NCBI RefSeq assembly: GCF_037381185.1
Contig: NZ_JARRQY010000015.1
Span: 1 to 53,973, forward strand
DNA length: 53,973 nucleotides
Origin: Acidihalobacter_A sp037381185
GTDB lineage: Bacteria > Pseudomonadota > Gammaproteobacteria > DSM-5130 > Acidihalobacteraceae
Direction of reading: 5' to 3'
Part shown: in pieces, positions 42,415 through 50,378 of the stretch
Layout: each line of letters begins with the position of its first letter
Position numbering within the stretch: position 1 is the first letter of the stretch
Made by a program: the position numbers and the translations under genes
Notes under the pieces: model-generated
The model's input: only the letters and a program-made list of their open reading frames with translations
Told to the model about the DNA's origin: nothing
Database searches by the model: none

Positions 42415-42449
42415 TCATCCACAAAGTTATCCACAGACAATGTGGAAAA
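42415..42449. promoter_or_regulatory. cluster of three DnaA-box-like 9-mers
   Basis: TCATCCACA (42415-42423, one mismatch), TTATCCACA (42427-42435, perfect consensus) and, inverted, TGTGGAAAA (42441-42449, one mismatch) lie within 35 bases beside an AT-rich segment. Confidence 0.5.
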
Positions 42450-42664
42450 CGGCTCAACCCTTTTCAGGACAAGCATTTGGCGCACCGAACGAAAAAACTT
42501 CAGAACATCGCCAAGTTTTTTTCTCGGTCATTGGGGGATTGCCCCGCGCGCCGTCTATCTGTAAAATCCCGCTCCCTTTGGCAGCCTTTCGAAATAACCG
42601 CCCGCGCGCGACACGCCGGGGTCATGGGCAGGCCAGGCGCATGCATGCATTTGAGGACGCCTCG

Positions 42665-42868
42665 ATGAAGACCGATATCCACCCCGATTACCATGACATC
42701 AAGGTAAGCTGCAGCTGCGGCAACACCTTCGTGACCCGCTCCACGTTCAGCAAGCCGGACCTGCAGGTCGAAGTCTGCTCGCAGTGCCACCCGTTCTACA
42801 CCGGCAAGCAGAAGATCGTCGACACCGCCGGCCAAGTGGACAAGTTCCGTCGCCGCTACGGCATGTAA
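42665..42868 (+). CDS. rpmE: 50S ribosomal protein L31 (zinc-binding form)
   Basis: A 67-residue protein starting MKTDIHPDYHDIKVSCSCGN, with the zinc-binding cysteines in SCSCG and VCSQCHPFY. This is the C+ form that doubles as a zinc reserve; the zinc-free paralogue is not in this window. An intrinsic terminator follows at 42892-42921. Confidence 0.97.
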   Translation: MKTDIHPDYHDIKVSCSCGNTFVTRSTFSKPDLQVEVCSQCHPFYTGKQKIVDTAGQVDKFRRRYGM

Positions 42869-42869
42869 A

Positions 42870-43646
42870 ATGCCTCGCATCCGCTGGATGCAAGGGGCGC
42901 TCCTGGCGGGCGCCCTTTTTTGTTCGGCCACATACGCCACGGCCGACTGCTCCAGCGGACGCATCGACAGCCATGCTCGAGTCGCCCATGTCATAGACGG
43001 CGACACGATCATCCTGGCGGACGGGCGCCATGTGCGTCTGATCGGCATCGACACTCCCGAACTGGGACATGGCGGCAAGGCCTCGCAACCCTTTGCCCGG
43101 GCCGCCCGCCGCGCGCTGGTGCGCTTGCTCGCCGGCAACAGCGATAGCGTGGCACTGCGCTACGGACGCGTCCGGCATGACCACTACGGCCGCACCCTGG
43201 CGCATCTCTACCTCGCCGACGGCAGCAGCATCAACGCCGCCCTGCTGCGCGAAGGCTACGCCACCGCGCTCGTGGTACCGCCCAATCTCTGGGACGCGGC
43301 CTGCTACGGGCAAACCGAATCCTCGGCCCGCAGCAGACATGCAGGCATCTGGGCGCTACCACGCTACCAGCCGGTTTCCACCCGAACGCTGGCGGCCAGG
43401 ACCGAGGGCTTTCACATCCTTCGCGGGCGCGTGGTCCACGTTGGCCGCAGCCGCAACGCGCAATGGATCGACCTGGAAGGAAAAGTCGCCCTGCGCATCG
43501 ACCGCAAGGATCTGCCGTACTTCGAGAGCGTCGACTTCGAATCTCTGCGCGGCGCCGAGATCACCGTCCGCGGCTGGGTCCACTCACGACGCGGCGAGCA
43601 CCTCATCAGCGTACGTCATCCTCTAGCGTTGACTATCCTTCAGTAA
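42870..43646 (+). CDS. secreted staphylococcal-nuclease-like protein
   Basis: A protein of up to 258 residues with a signal peptide (MQGALLAGALFCSATYATA if started at ATG 42888) followed by an SNase domain: VIDGDTIILADGRHVRLIGI, DTPE, YGRTLAHLYL and LLREGYATALV. The metal/catalytic residues Asp, Arg and Glu of the family are visible. A C-terminal extension (residues 165-258) forms a second OB-like domain. It starts one base after rpmE, and the rpmE terminator hairpin lies inside its signal-peptide codons. Confidence 0.85.
   Translation: MPRIRWMQGALLAGALFCSATYATADCSSGRIDSHARVAHVIDGDTIILADGRHVRLIGIDTPELGHGGKASQPFARAARRALVRLLAGNSDSVALRYGRVRHDHYGRTLAHLYLADGSSINAALLREGYATALVVPPNLWDAACYGQTESSARSRHAGIWALPRYQPVSTRTLAARTEGFHILRGRVVHVGRSRNAQWIDLEGKVALRIDRKDLPYFESVDFESLRGAEITVRGWVHSRRGEHLISVRHPLALTILQ
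42892..42921 (+). terminator. intrinsic terminator of rpmE inside the nuclease coding region
   Basis: GGGCGC (42895-42900) pairs with GCGCCC (42910-42915), extended by A/G-T pairs, and six T residues follow. This is a textbook rho-independent terminator 25 bases after the rpmE stop, although these bases also encode GALLAGALFC of the nuclease leader. Confidence 0.75.
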
Positions 43647-43744
43647 CGGTAACGCTTGCTGCAGGATGCCGCGCCCGCACAGGACCCAATAAACCGGACT
43701 CAAGAAAAACACTGCTTCGAACTCTGCAGAAGAGCCCCTCGATA

Positions 43745-44117
43745 ATGTCCAGCAAGTTCCTCGAAGAAGCTCTCGAAACCGATCTCAGCGAGTTCAAACA
43801 GGAGTTCGCAGCCGACACCGATCTACGCACGCTGAACCGAAGCCTGCGCGGGAACGGACGTGTTCATCGGTGTCTCCGGCCCGGATCTATTCACCGCGGC
43901 CATGCTGCGCAGCATGGCCGACAGCCCCATCGTGTTCGCGCTGGCGGAACTGGCGCACGAGCCCGTGCCGCAGTCGGTGCTCGACGCCTATGAACTCGAC
44001 GCACTCGAATTCGACCCCGAGTACATCATCCCCAACCCCTTCGATCCGCGCCTGATCGAGATCCTTCCGCCAACCATTGCCGAAGCGGTGCGACGCAGCG
44101 GGGTTGCACGCCTATAG
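43745..44117 (+). pseudogene. malic enzyme remnant with internal deletion and frameshift
   Basis: The first frame reads EFKQEFAADTDLRTL, then after a frameshift near 43835-43850 the next frame gives TDVFIGVSGPDLFTAAMLRS and MADSPIVFALAELAHEPVPQ, ending PFDPRLIEILPPTIAEAVRR. These are pieces of the NAD-binding and C-terminal parts of malate dehydrogenase (decarboxylating). About 70-80 residues that normally follow PIVFALANP are missing, and the whole N-terminal catalytic domain is absent. Confidence 0.8.
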
Positions 44118-44181
44118 CCGGCGCACGCAGCATCCCAGGATGACCCTATAATGGGTCATCTTCGCACAACCGCACGGTTTC

Positions 44182-45090
44182 ATGTCGCCTCCGATCCTGC
44201 TCGTCGACTCCAGCATCTACGTCTTCCGCGCCTGGTTCACACTGCCGGGCAATCTACTCGACGCCCAGGGCCGGCCGGCCAACGCCGTACTCGGCTTTCT
44301 CGATTTCGCCCAGCGGCTATTCGCCGAACGCGCACCCTCGCGCATCGCCTTCGCCTTCGACCAGTCGGTAAGCTCCAATTTCCGCAACGACATCTACCCG
44401 GACTACAAGGCCAATCGCCCGCCAGCGCCCGACGAACTCCGCCAGCAGTTCGCCCAGGTCCGCGTCTTCCTGCGCGCCGCCGGACTGTGCGAACTCAGCA
44501 GCCCACGCTTCGAAGCCGACGATCTGATCGGCACGCTGGCGGCGCGCGAGCGGGCCAAGGGCGAGCGTCTGTTGCTGATCACCGCCGACAAGGACCTCGC
44601 CCAACTGATCGGGGCGGACGACCACTGGTGGGACTTCCCGCGCGGCGAGCCCCTCGACCCGCGTGCCGTGGCGCGCAAGTTCGGCGTGCGCCCCGATCAG
44701 ATCGCCGATCAGCTCGCCCTGGCCGGCGACAAGGTCGACAACATTCCCGGCGTGCCCGGCGTGGGCATGGCGACCGCCGCAAAACTGCTCCACCGCTTCG
44801 GCAGCCTCGAGGCGCTGCTGACGGACATTCCGGCCATCGGGCAAATGAAGATCCGCGGCGCCAAGCGCCTCATGCTGCTCATCGACGAGCATCAGGACAC
44901 CGTCCGGCTGGCTCGCCGACTCACCGGCATCGAATGCGCCGCCGAACTCCCGGAACACGGCCCGCTCGAACGTCGGCCGCCGGACCCTGACGCGCTGCAG
45001 GCCTGGTTCGAGCTGATGGGCTTGAGCGAACGGCGCCGCGACAACTGGCTGGCGCTGCTGTCGGGCGAAGCCGCCGGCACGCCGTCATGA
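44182..45090 (+). CDS. 5'-3' exonuclease / flap-endonuclease-like protein (Xni/PolA N-domain type)
   Basis: A 302-residue protein with the metal-binding acidic residues of the family: LLVDSSIYVFRAW, AFAFDQS, EADDLIGTLA, LITADKDLAQL and LALAGDKVDNIPGVPGVG, the last leading into the helix-hairpin-helix (GMATAAKLLHRFGSLEALL). It is a stand-alone version of the 5' nuclease domain of DNA polymerase I and would remove RNA or flap ends. It overlaps rluE by four bases (ATGA). Confidence 0.9.
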   Translation: MSPPILLVDSSIYVFRAWFTLPGNLLDAQGRPANAVLGFLDFAQRLFAERAPSRIAFAFDQSVSSNFRNDIYPDYKANRPPAPDELRQQFAQVRVFLRAAGLCELSSPRFEADDLIGTLAARERAKGERLLLITADKDLAQLIGADDHWWDFPRGEPLDPRAVARKFGVRPDQIADQLALAGDKVDNIPGVPGVGMATAAKLLHRFGSLEALLTDIPAIGQMKIRGAKRLMLLIDEHQDTVRLARRLTGIECAAELPEHGPLERRPPDPDALQAWFELMGLSERRRDNWLALLSGEAAGTPS

Positions 45091-45629
45091 GCCGGCTGCT
45101 GCTGTTCAACAAGCCCTACGGCGTACTCACGCAGTTCACCGACGCCGAACAGCGCGCCACGCTGGCAGACTATATCGACGTGCCGGGCGTCTACGCCGCC
45201 GGCAGGCTCGACCGCGACAGCGAGGGACTGTTGCTGCTCACCGACGACGGCCGGCTGCAGCAGCGCGTCGCCGATCCCAAGCATGCCATGAGCAAGACCT
45301 ACTGGGTCCAGGTCGAGGGCGAGCCGGCGGATTCCGCCCTCCAGGCCCTGCGCGAAGGCGTCCAGCTCAAGGACGGCCTCACCCGGCCCGCCAAGGTCCA
45401 CCACATCGAAGAGCCGCACGCGCTGTGGACGCGCGATCCGCCGGTGCGCTATCGCAAGACCGTACCCACCAGCTGGCTGGCGCTCACGATCAGCGAAGGC
45501 CGCAACCGTCAGGTACGGCGCATGACCGCGGCCGTCGGCCATCCGACCCTGCGCCTGATCCGCTACCGCATCGGTTCCTGGACACTGGACGGCCTCGCCC
45601 CCGGGCAATGGAACCTGCTGGATCCGTAG
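45087..45629 (+). CDS. rluE: 23S rRNA pseudouridine synthase (RsuA/RluE family)
   Basis: A 180-residue enzyme without an S4 domain, with the catalytic Asp in AAGRLDRDSEGLLLLT and ISEGRNRQVRRMTAAVGHPT. Size and missing S4 domain fit RluE, which modifies U2457 of 23S rRNA in Escherichia coli. It overlaps the upstream exonuclease gene. Confidence 0.9.
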   Translation: MSRLLLFNKPYGVLTQFTDAEQRATLADYIDVPGVYAAGRLDRDSEGLLLLTDDGRLQQRVADPKHAMSKTYWVQVEGEPADSALQALREGVQLKDGLTRPAKVHHIEEPHALWTRDPPVRYRKTVPTSWLALTISEGRNRQVRRMTAAVGHPTLRLIRYRIGSWTLDGLAPGQWNLLDP

Positions 45630-45657
45630 TGACAGACTTAACCAAAGGAGCCGAATC

Positions 45658-46068
45658 ATGATTCAGGCCGACCAAGACCACATGCACGGCGAACATCGCG
45701 ACTGGAGCAGGCAGCACGCGTCCTGGTTGCTCGATACCGCCCGCTGGCAACGCGACAATGAACAGGCCCAGCGCCAGCTCGACAACATCGCCCTGAACCT
45801 GCGCGAGCGCGATGCCCAGCTCAAGGCGCACATACAGCGCATCCGCGCACATGAAGCGCTGGCGCGCAACCACGAACGCGCCATCGCCGAACAAAGGGAA
45901 GGAGCGGAGGAGGGACGCCGAGGCGTACTCGATCGAGCCATGGCTGCACGGCACGTGCATGAAAGCTCGGCACACGCGAACATCGCCGCCGACCATGCCG
46001 AGTACGGCAAGCGGCACGCAGAGATCATGACCCTGATTGGGCGACTGCAAACGCTGCTGCAAGCCTGA
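45658..46068 (+). CDS. His-rich coiled-coil protein of unknown function
   Basis: A 136-residue hydrophilic protein with many histidines (HMHGEHRDW at the N-terminus, AARHVHESSAHANIAADHAE later) and a long coiled coil at about residues 30-85. It has a good AAAGGAG ribosome-binding site. No membrane segment and no recognised family. The histidines could bind metals. Confidence 0.65.
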   Translation: MIQADQDHMHGEHRDWSRQHASWLLDTARWQRDNEQAQRQLDNIALNLRERDAQLKAHIQRIRAHEALARNHERAIAEQREGAEEGRRGVLDRAMAARHVHESSAHANIAADHAEYGKRHAEIMTLIGRLQTLLQA

Positions 46069-46125
46069 AAACCCTGGGTCCGGGGACACGCGGGCAGGAT
46101 GAAGCGTGTGGAGCGTAGGGCGAAC

Positions 46126-46743
46126 TCAGTAGCCGAGCAGCCGCACACCATCCGACAGCAGGACCAGCGCCAGCACCGCCAGGCCCAGCGCCAACACGCG
46201 CAGGGTGTAGGCATAGGCGCGCCCGCGCAGCAACCCGCGGTAATGCCCAACCAGCAGCGCGAGCACCGCCTTGGCGCCTATCAGCATGACGTAGAAAGCC
46301 GCGATGAAGCCCGCCGCCGCCCACACACCCGAGGCATGCAGCGCGCCGAGCACGAACGGGCCTCCCGCAGCCACCCAGAACAGATAGGGGTGCGGGTTGA
46401 GAAAGTTGGTCAGCACCGCCTTGCGCAGCGAGCCCGCGCCAGCCTTCGAGGGCTGCATGTCCGCGGGCGAGCTGCGCCAGGTTTCCCAGGCCAGAAAACC
46501 CACGTAGACCCCGCCGAGCAGCGCGATCACGCCCAGCACGGTACGCGTCTGCGCGAAGCTGATCAGCACGGCCAGAGTCACCGCGATGATCGGCAGGTCG
46601 GACAGCAGCGGCGCGGCCGCCACCCGCAGGCCCTCGCGCAGCCCGTAACGCAGGCTTTGCGACACGGTCAGCGCCAGCATGGGCCCCGGCGCCACGCCCG
46701 CGGCCAGCCCCAGCAGCAAGCCGGCCATCAGCGCCTCGATCAT
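46126..46743 (-). CDS. LysE-family transporter
   Basis: A 205-residue protein with about six membrane helices and LLLGLAAGVAPGPMLALTVS near the N-terminus and AVLTNFLNPHPYLFW in the middle, as in LysE/YggA-like exporters. ATG 46743 overlaps the TGA of the globin gene (ATGA). Substrate unknown. Confidence 0.85.
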   Translation of the reverse strand: MIEALMAGLLLGLAAGVAPGPMLALTVSQSLRYGLREGLRVAAAPLLSDLPIIAVTLAVLISFAQTRTVLGVIALLGGVYVGFLAWETWRSSPADMQPSKAGAGSLRKAVLTNFLNPHPYLFWVAAGGPFVLGALHASGVWAAAGFIAAFYVMLIGAKAVLALLVGHYRGLLRGRAYAYTLRVLALGLAVLALVLLSDGVRLLGY

Positions 46744-47117
46744 CCCATCGCTGCCCGGCCCAGGCGCTCGCCGATACCCCGCGCCATGATCATCCACTGC
46801 TGCGCCAGCTCGGGTTCGAGTTCGGCGTCCAGCACCTCGCCGAACAGCACCAGCCAGCGTTCCATATCCTCCTGCCGCAGCCCCATGGGCCGGTGGATGC
46901 CGAGCATGTCGACGGGCGCCGGCTCAGCCACCTTGCCGCCCATGGCAATCCACCAGAAATCGGCGATCTGACGTTCGTGGGTCGGGAAGTCCCGGATGTG
47001 GACGAAGAACGGCGCGAGCTGCGCATCCGCGCGCAGGCGCTCATAGAACAGCGCGATCACCCGATCGACGCGCTCTCGACCGATGCGGTCGCACAAAGGA
47101 CGCAGTACTCTGGACAT
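46740..47117 (-). CDS. group III truncated hemoglobin
   Basis: A 125-residue globin: VDRVIALFYERLRADAQLAPFF (quoted in part), HIRDFPTHERQIADFW and the proximal histidine in GIHRPMGLRQ. Group III truncated globins bind heme in the cytoplasm and are linked to oxygen or nitric-oxide chemistry. It precedes a LysE-type gene. Confidence 0.88.
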   Translation of the reverse strand: MSRVLRPLCDRIGRERVDRVIALFYERLRADAQLAPFFVHIRDFPTHERQIADFWWIAMGGKVAEPAPVDMLGIHRPMGLRQEDMERWLVLFGEVLDAELEPELAQQWMIMARGIGERLGRAAMG

Positions 47118-47163
47118 CGCCGCATTCTAGCCCTACGCGCTACCCGGAGCACTCTTCAGCAGC

Positions 47164-48045
47164 ATGGACATACTGACGCACATCACCGGCGAACTGGCCC
47201 GAACCCTGCAGCGTCCCGTCGAAATCCGCAGCTCCGGCGCGCTCGGCGGCGGCTCGATCAACGCCGCCTTCCTGCTCGACACCTCGGCCGGGCGGTTCTT
47301 CATCAAACTCAATCAGGCGCAGGCTGCGGAGATGTTCGCCGCCGAGGCGGCAGGCCTGGAAGAGCTGGCCGCGGCCGAGGCACTGCGGATTCCGCGCCCC
47401 ATCGCCCAAGGCGTTGCCGGCGGGCGTGCCTGGCTGGCGCTGGAGCATCTGGAACTCAGCGGCCCTGCCGCGCCCGCAAGACTCGGCGGAGCGCTTGCCC
47501 GGCTGCACCGGCACAGCGCCGACGCCTTCGGCTGGACGCGCGACAACACCATCGGCAGCACCCCGCAGTGCAACACCCGACACTCGGAATGGATCGCGTT
47601 CTGGCGGGACTGCCGCCTCGGTCCGCAGTTGCGCCTGGCGGAAAGCGACGGCGCACCGCACGACCTGCTTGCCGACGGCGAGCGACTGCTGGAGGTGCTG
47701 CCCGCGTTCTTCGACGGCTACCGCCCGCAATGCTCGCTGCTACACGGCGATCTGTGGTCGGGCAACTGGGGCTACGGAAGCGGCGGCGAGCCGACGATCT
47801 TCGATCCGGCGGTGTACTACGGCGACCGCGAGGCCGACATCGCCATGACCGAACTGTTCGGCTCACCGGGCGCGGCCTTCTACGATGCCTACGATGCCGC
47901 CTGGCCGCGCGATCCGGGCTACGGCGTGCGCCGCACGCTTTACAACGTCTATCACATCCTCAACCATCATCATCTGTTCGGCGCCGGTTATGGAGCCCAG
48001 GCGGGGAGGATGATTTCCGGGTTATTGGCGGAAGTCGGCGGCTGA
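47164..48045 (+). CDS. fructosamine kinase family protein
   Basis: A 293-residue protein of the kinase-like fold: GGGSINAAFLLDTSAGRFF, FIKLNQ (ATP-binding Lys), the catalytic SLLHGDLWSGNWGYG and the metal-binding FDPAVYYGDREADIAM. Relatives phosphorylate fructosamines or ribulosamines on glycated proteins so that they decompose. It is divergent from the globin gene. Confidence 0.93.
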   Translation: MDILTHITGELARTLQRPVEIRSSGALGGGSINAAFLLDTSAGRFFIKLNQAQAAEMFAAEAAGLEELAAAEALRIPRPIAQGVAGGRAWLALEHLELSGPAAPARLGGALARLHRHSADAFGWTRDNTIGSTPQCNTRHSEWIAFWRDCRLGPQLRLAESDGAPHDLLADGERLLEVLPAFFDGYRPQCSLLHGDLWSGNWGYGSGGEPTIFDPAVYYGDREADIAMTELFGSPGAAFYDAYDAAWPRDPGYGVRRTLYNVYHILNHHHLFGAGYGAQAGRMISGLLAEVGG

Positions 48046-48065
48046 GCCGGCTCGACAACAGCCGG

Positions 48066-49304
48066 CTAAGGCGTTCGATAGGTAATCCGCCAAATCCTCC
48101 CGCGCACGGAATCCGCCACATACAGGGCCCCGTCCGGCCCCTGCGCGATGCCGCACGGCCGATAAGTCGCCTGGCCCGGTGAGTGCACCACGGTGCGCCC
48201 GGCGAAACCGTCGGCAAAAACCTCGTAACGTCCGGTCGGCATCCCCTTGGGGTCGAACGGGACGAACGCCACCAGATATCCGGCCTTCGGCTCCGGCGCC
48301 CGGTTCCACGAACCGTGGAAGGCGATGAAGGCGCCATCGCGGTAGTGCGCGGGAAACTGCGTGCCGGTATAGAACGTCATCTGCATCGGCGCCCAATGCG
48401 CAGGAAAGGCCACCACCGGATCCGGATAGCGGCCGGGCGTGGCGCGCTTGCGTCCGTCGCCCCCGAATTCGGGCGCCAGCATGCGCGCCTTGCGCTGCGG
48501 ATCGTAGTAGGTATAGGGCCAGCCGTAATCGCCACCGCGGGTGATGGCGAACATCTCTTCGGCGGGCAGGCGCGCATTGTCGGCGGTCGTGTAGTACTGC
48601 GGCGCAACCGTATCGAGCTGGTCACGCCCCATCTGTACGGCAAACAGTCGACGGCTGACCGGCTGCCAGGCCAGGGCAAGCACGTTGCGCAGCCCCGTCG
48701 CATAGCGTTCGCCGCCGCGCTCCTGGAACTGATTCACGGCACCGGCAGGAAAGCGCCAGATGCCGCCCTGGCGCCGCAGCAGCGGCGCGGGATCGATGCC
48801 GCGCGCGCGCCGGGCCCTGTCCGGCTGGCCGCTCGCGTTCGACGGCGCCCCGACATCGACATAGAGATTGCCTGATCCATCGAAGGCAAAGGCCTTGGCG
48901 CTATGCTGGAACTGCACCGGAAAACCGCCGGCGACCAGTTGCGGCGCGCCGCTGGGCACCAGTTGCCCCGGCACCAGACGATAGCGGTATACCGCGGTAT
49001 TGCTCGAGTAGTACAACCAACCGTTCCTGACGGCGATGCCGGTGCCCGCGCCGGAACCGAAGCGCTCGATCTGAACGGCATGGCCATCGTGCATGCGCAC
49101 CGCGGTGAGGCCGTTGCCGCGACTCTTGGCGTACAGCCTGCCATCGGGCGCGAGCGCGATAAAACGTATGGGGCCAAGGCCCTCGGCCACCACCTCGGCA
49201 TGGAACCCGGCCGGCAGGCGCAATTCGGTATCCGCCGCGTGCGCCATACCACCGCACAACGCCAACACCAGGAAGCTACGGAGCACTGTGCTGAAGATAT
49301 GCAT
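48066..49304 (-). CDS. secreted sorbosone/PQQ-type sugar dehydrogenase
   Basis: A 412-residue protein with a signal peptide (residues 1-23, ending GGMAHA) and a six-bladed propeller: LPAGFHAEVVAEGLGPIRFI, YATGLRNVLALAWQP, RGGDYGWPYTYYD, AFHGSWNRAPEPKAGY and CGIAQGPDGALYVADS. It belongs to the L-sorbosone/soluble aldose-sugar dehydrogenase family that uses PQQ in the periplasm. PQQ-synthesis genes are not in the window. Confidence 0.87.
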   Translation of the reverse strand: MHIFSTVLRSFLVLALCGGMAHAADTELRLPAGFHAEVVAEGLGPIRFIALAPDGRLYAKSRGNGLTAVRMHDGHAVQIERFGSGAGTGIAVRNGWLYYSSNTAVYRYRLVPGQLVPSGAPQLVAGGFPVQFQHSAKAFAFDGSGNLYVDVGAPSNASGQPDRARRARGIDPAPLLRRQGGIWRFPAGAVNQFQERGGERYATGLRNVLALAWQPVSRRLFAVQMGRDQLDTVAPQYYTTADNARLPAEEMFAITRGGDYGWPYTYYDPQRKARMLAPEFGGDGRKRATPGRYPDPVVAFPAHWAPMQMTFYTGTQFPAHYRDGAFIAFHGSWNRAPEPKAGYLVAFVPFDPKGMPTGRYEVFADGFAGRTVVHSPGQATYRPCGIAQGPDGALYVADSVRGRIWRITYRTP

Positions 49305-49416
49305 GGCGATCTCCCACAGCGCCTGCCGTCTTCTCTAGACTAGGTGTCTGTTCACGCGATTGCACGGCGCGCCGTCCTTGCCGAGCACGTCTTCGAATCG
49401 GCTGTTCAGGGAATAG

Positions 49417-49440
49417 ATTATTGTTATAATATAACTTCTC
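49417..49440 (+). promoter_or_regulatory. Zur box overlapping the -10 of znuACB
   Basis: The palindrome GTTATAATATAAC (49423-49435) is the core of the gammaproteobacterial Zur site, and it contains a perfect TATAAT (49425-49430). Zinc-loaded Zur bound here would block RNA polymerase. A weak -35 (TGTTCA, 49403-49408) lies 16 bases upstream. Confidence 0.85.
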
Positions 49441-49463
49441 TGATGCAATCGGACTCACAACTC

Positions 49464-50321
49464 ATGCGCCAATTCGTCCTCGCCGCTTTGCTCACCCTGT
49501 TCTCGATACCCGCTCTTGCAGCGCCGCTGAACGTTGCCGTCAGCGTACTTCCGCAAAAGTACTTCGTAGAAGCGATAGGCGGCGACCATGTGCACGTGCA
49601 GGTCATGGTGCGCCCCGGATTCGAGCCCGCCACCTACGATCCCACCCCACGCCAGCTCACGGAACTGAGCCGGGACCGCCTGTATTTCGCCATCGGCGTA
49701 CCGTTCGAACGCACCTGGCTGCCGCGTTTCCGCTCGGCCAATCCGAATATGCGTATCGTGGAAACACAGCACGGCATCCAGCGCAGTCCGATGATCCCGG
49801 GCCATGAAGACGACGCTGCCGCCGGTGGACTCGATCCGCATATCTGGCTGTCGCCAACCCTGGTGCGCATCCAGGCGATGAACATCATGAACGCCCTGGT
49901 CAAAGCCGACCCGGCCCATGCCGGCGACTACAGACGCGGCTACGAGCGTTTCGCCCTGACGATCAATCGCGTCGACGACGCCATCCTGAAGACGCTGGCG
50001 AGCGCCGACCTCAAGCAGAACCGCTTCATGGTCTTCCACCCGGCCTTCGGCTATTTCGCCGCCGCCTACGGCCTCAAGCAGATCCCGATCGAAGCCGAAG
50101 GCAAGGAACCGAGCCCGCAGCAACTCGCCGCGCTGATTCACACCGCGCGCCAGAACGGCATCAAGGTGGTCTTCGTCGAACCGCAGTTCTCGCAAAAGGC
50201 CGCCCGCACGATCGCCGACGCACTCGGCGGGCGCGTGGTACCCATCGACCCGCTAGCCGAAGACTGGCCCAAAGGCATGGAAGCGATCGCGACCGCCCTG
50301 CATGCGGTGCTTACCCACTAG
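49464..50321 (+). CDS. znuA: zinc ABC transporter substrate-binding protein
   Basis: A 285-residue protein with a signal peptide (MRQFVLAALLTLFSIPALAA) and the cluster A-I fold. Metal ligands are visible in DPHIWLSP, FMVFHPAFGYFA and VVPIDPLAEDW. The first histidine of classical ZnuA (SPHxYEP) is replaced by Ala (EPATYDP), and there is only a short acidic loop instead of the His-rich one, as in a sub-branch of these proteins. ATG 49464 gives a proper leader; ATG 49443 is an alternative seven bases after the Zur box. Confidence 0.88.
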   Translation: MRQFVLAALLTLFSIPALAAPLNVAVSVLPQKYFVEAIGGDHVHVQVMVRPGFEPATYDPTPRQLTELSRDRLYFAIGVPFERTWLPRFRSANPNMRIVETQHGIQRSPMIPGHEDDAAAGGLDPHIWLSPTLVRIQAMNIMNALVKADPAHAGDYRRGYERFALTINRVDDAILKTLASADLKQNRFMVFHPAFGYFAAAYGLKQIPIEAEGKEPSPQQLAALIHTARQNGIKVVFVEPQFSQKAARTIADALGGRVVPIDPLAEDWPKGMEAIATALHAVLTH

Positions 50322-50378
50322 AATCTGAAGCGCGATGACCGTCCGCCGCGTGACACGCGGTCACGCGGCGTCGACAAT

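Larger units (their letters stand above)
42276..42664. other. AT-rich intergenic region upstream of rpmE and rimO
   Basis: 389 bases without a gene. It contains a 15-base palindrome at 42332-42346, a cluster of DnaA-box-like sequences at 42415-42449 and an A/T hairpin at 42491-42522. It carries the divergent promoters of rimO and rpmE. Confidence 0.6.

Noticed and set aside
42276..42664. Chromosomal replication origin
   Set aside because: Three DnaA boxes alone are too few, and none of dnaA, dnaN, mnmG or parAB is nearby.
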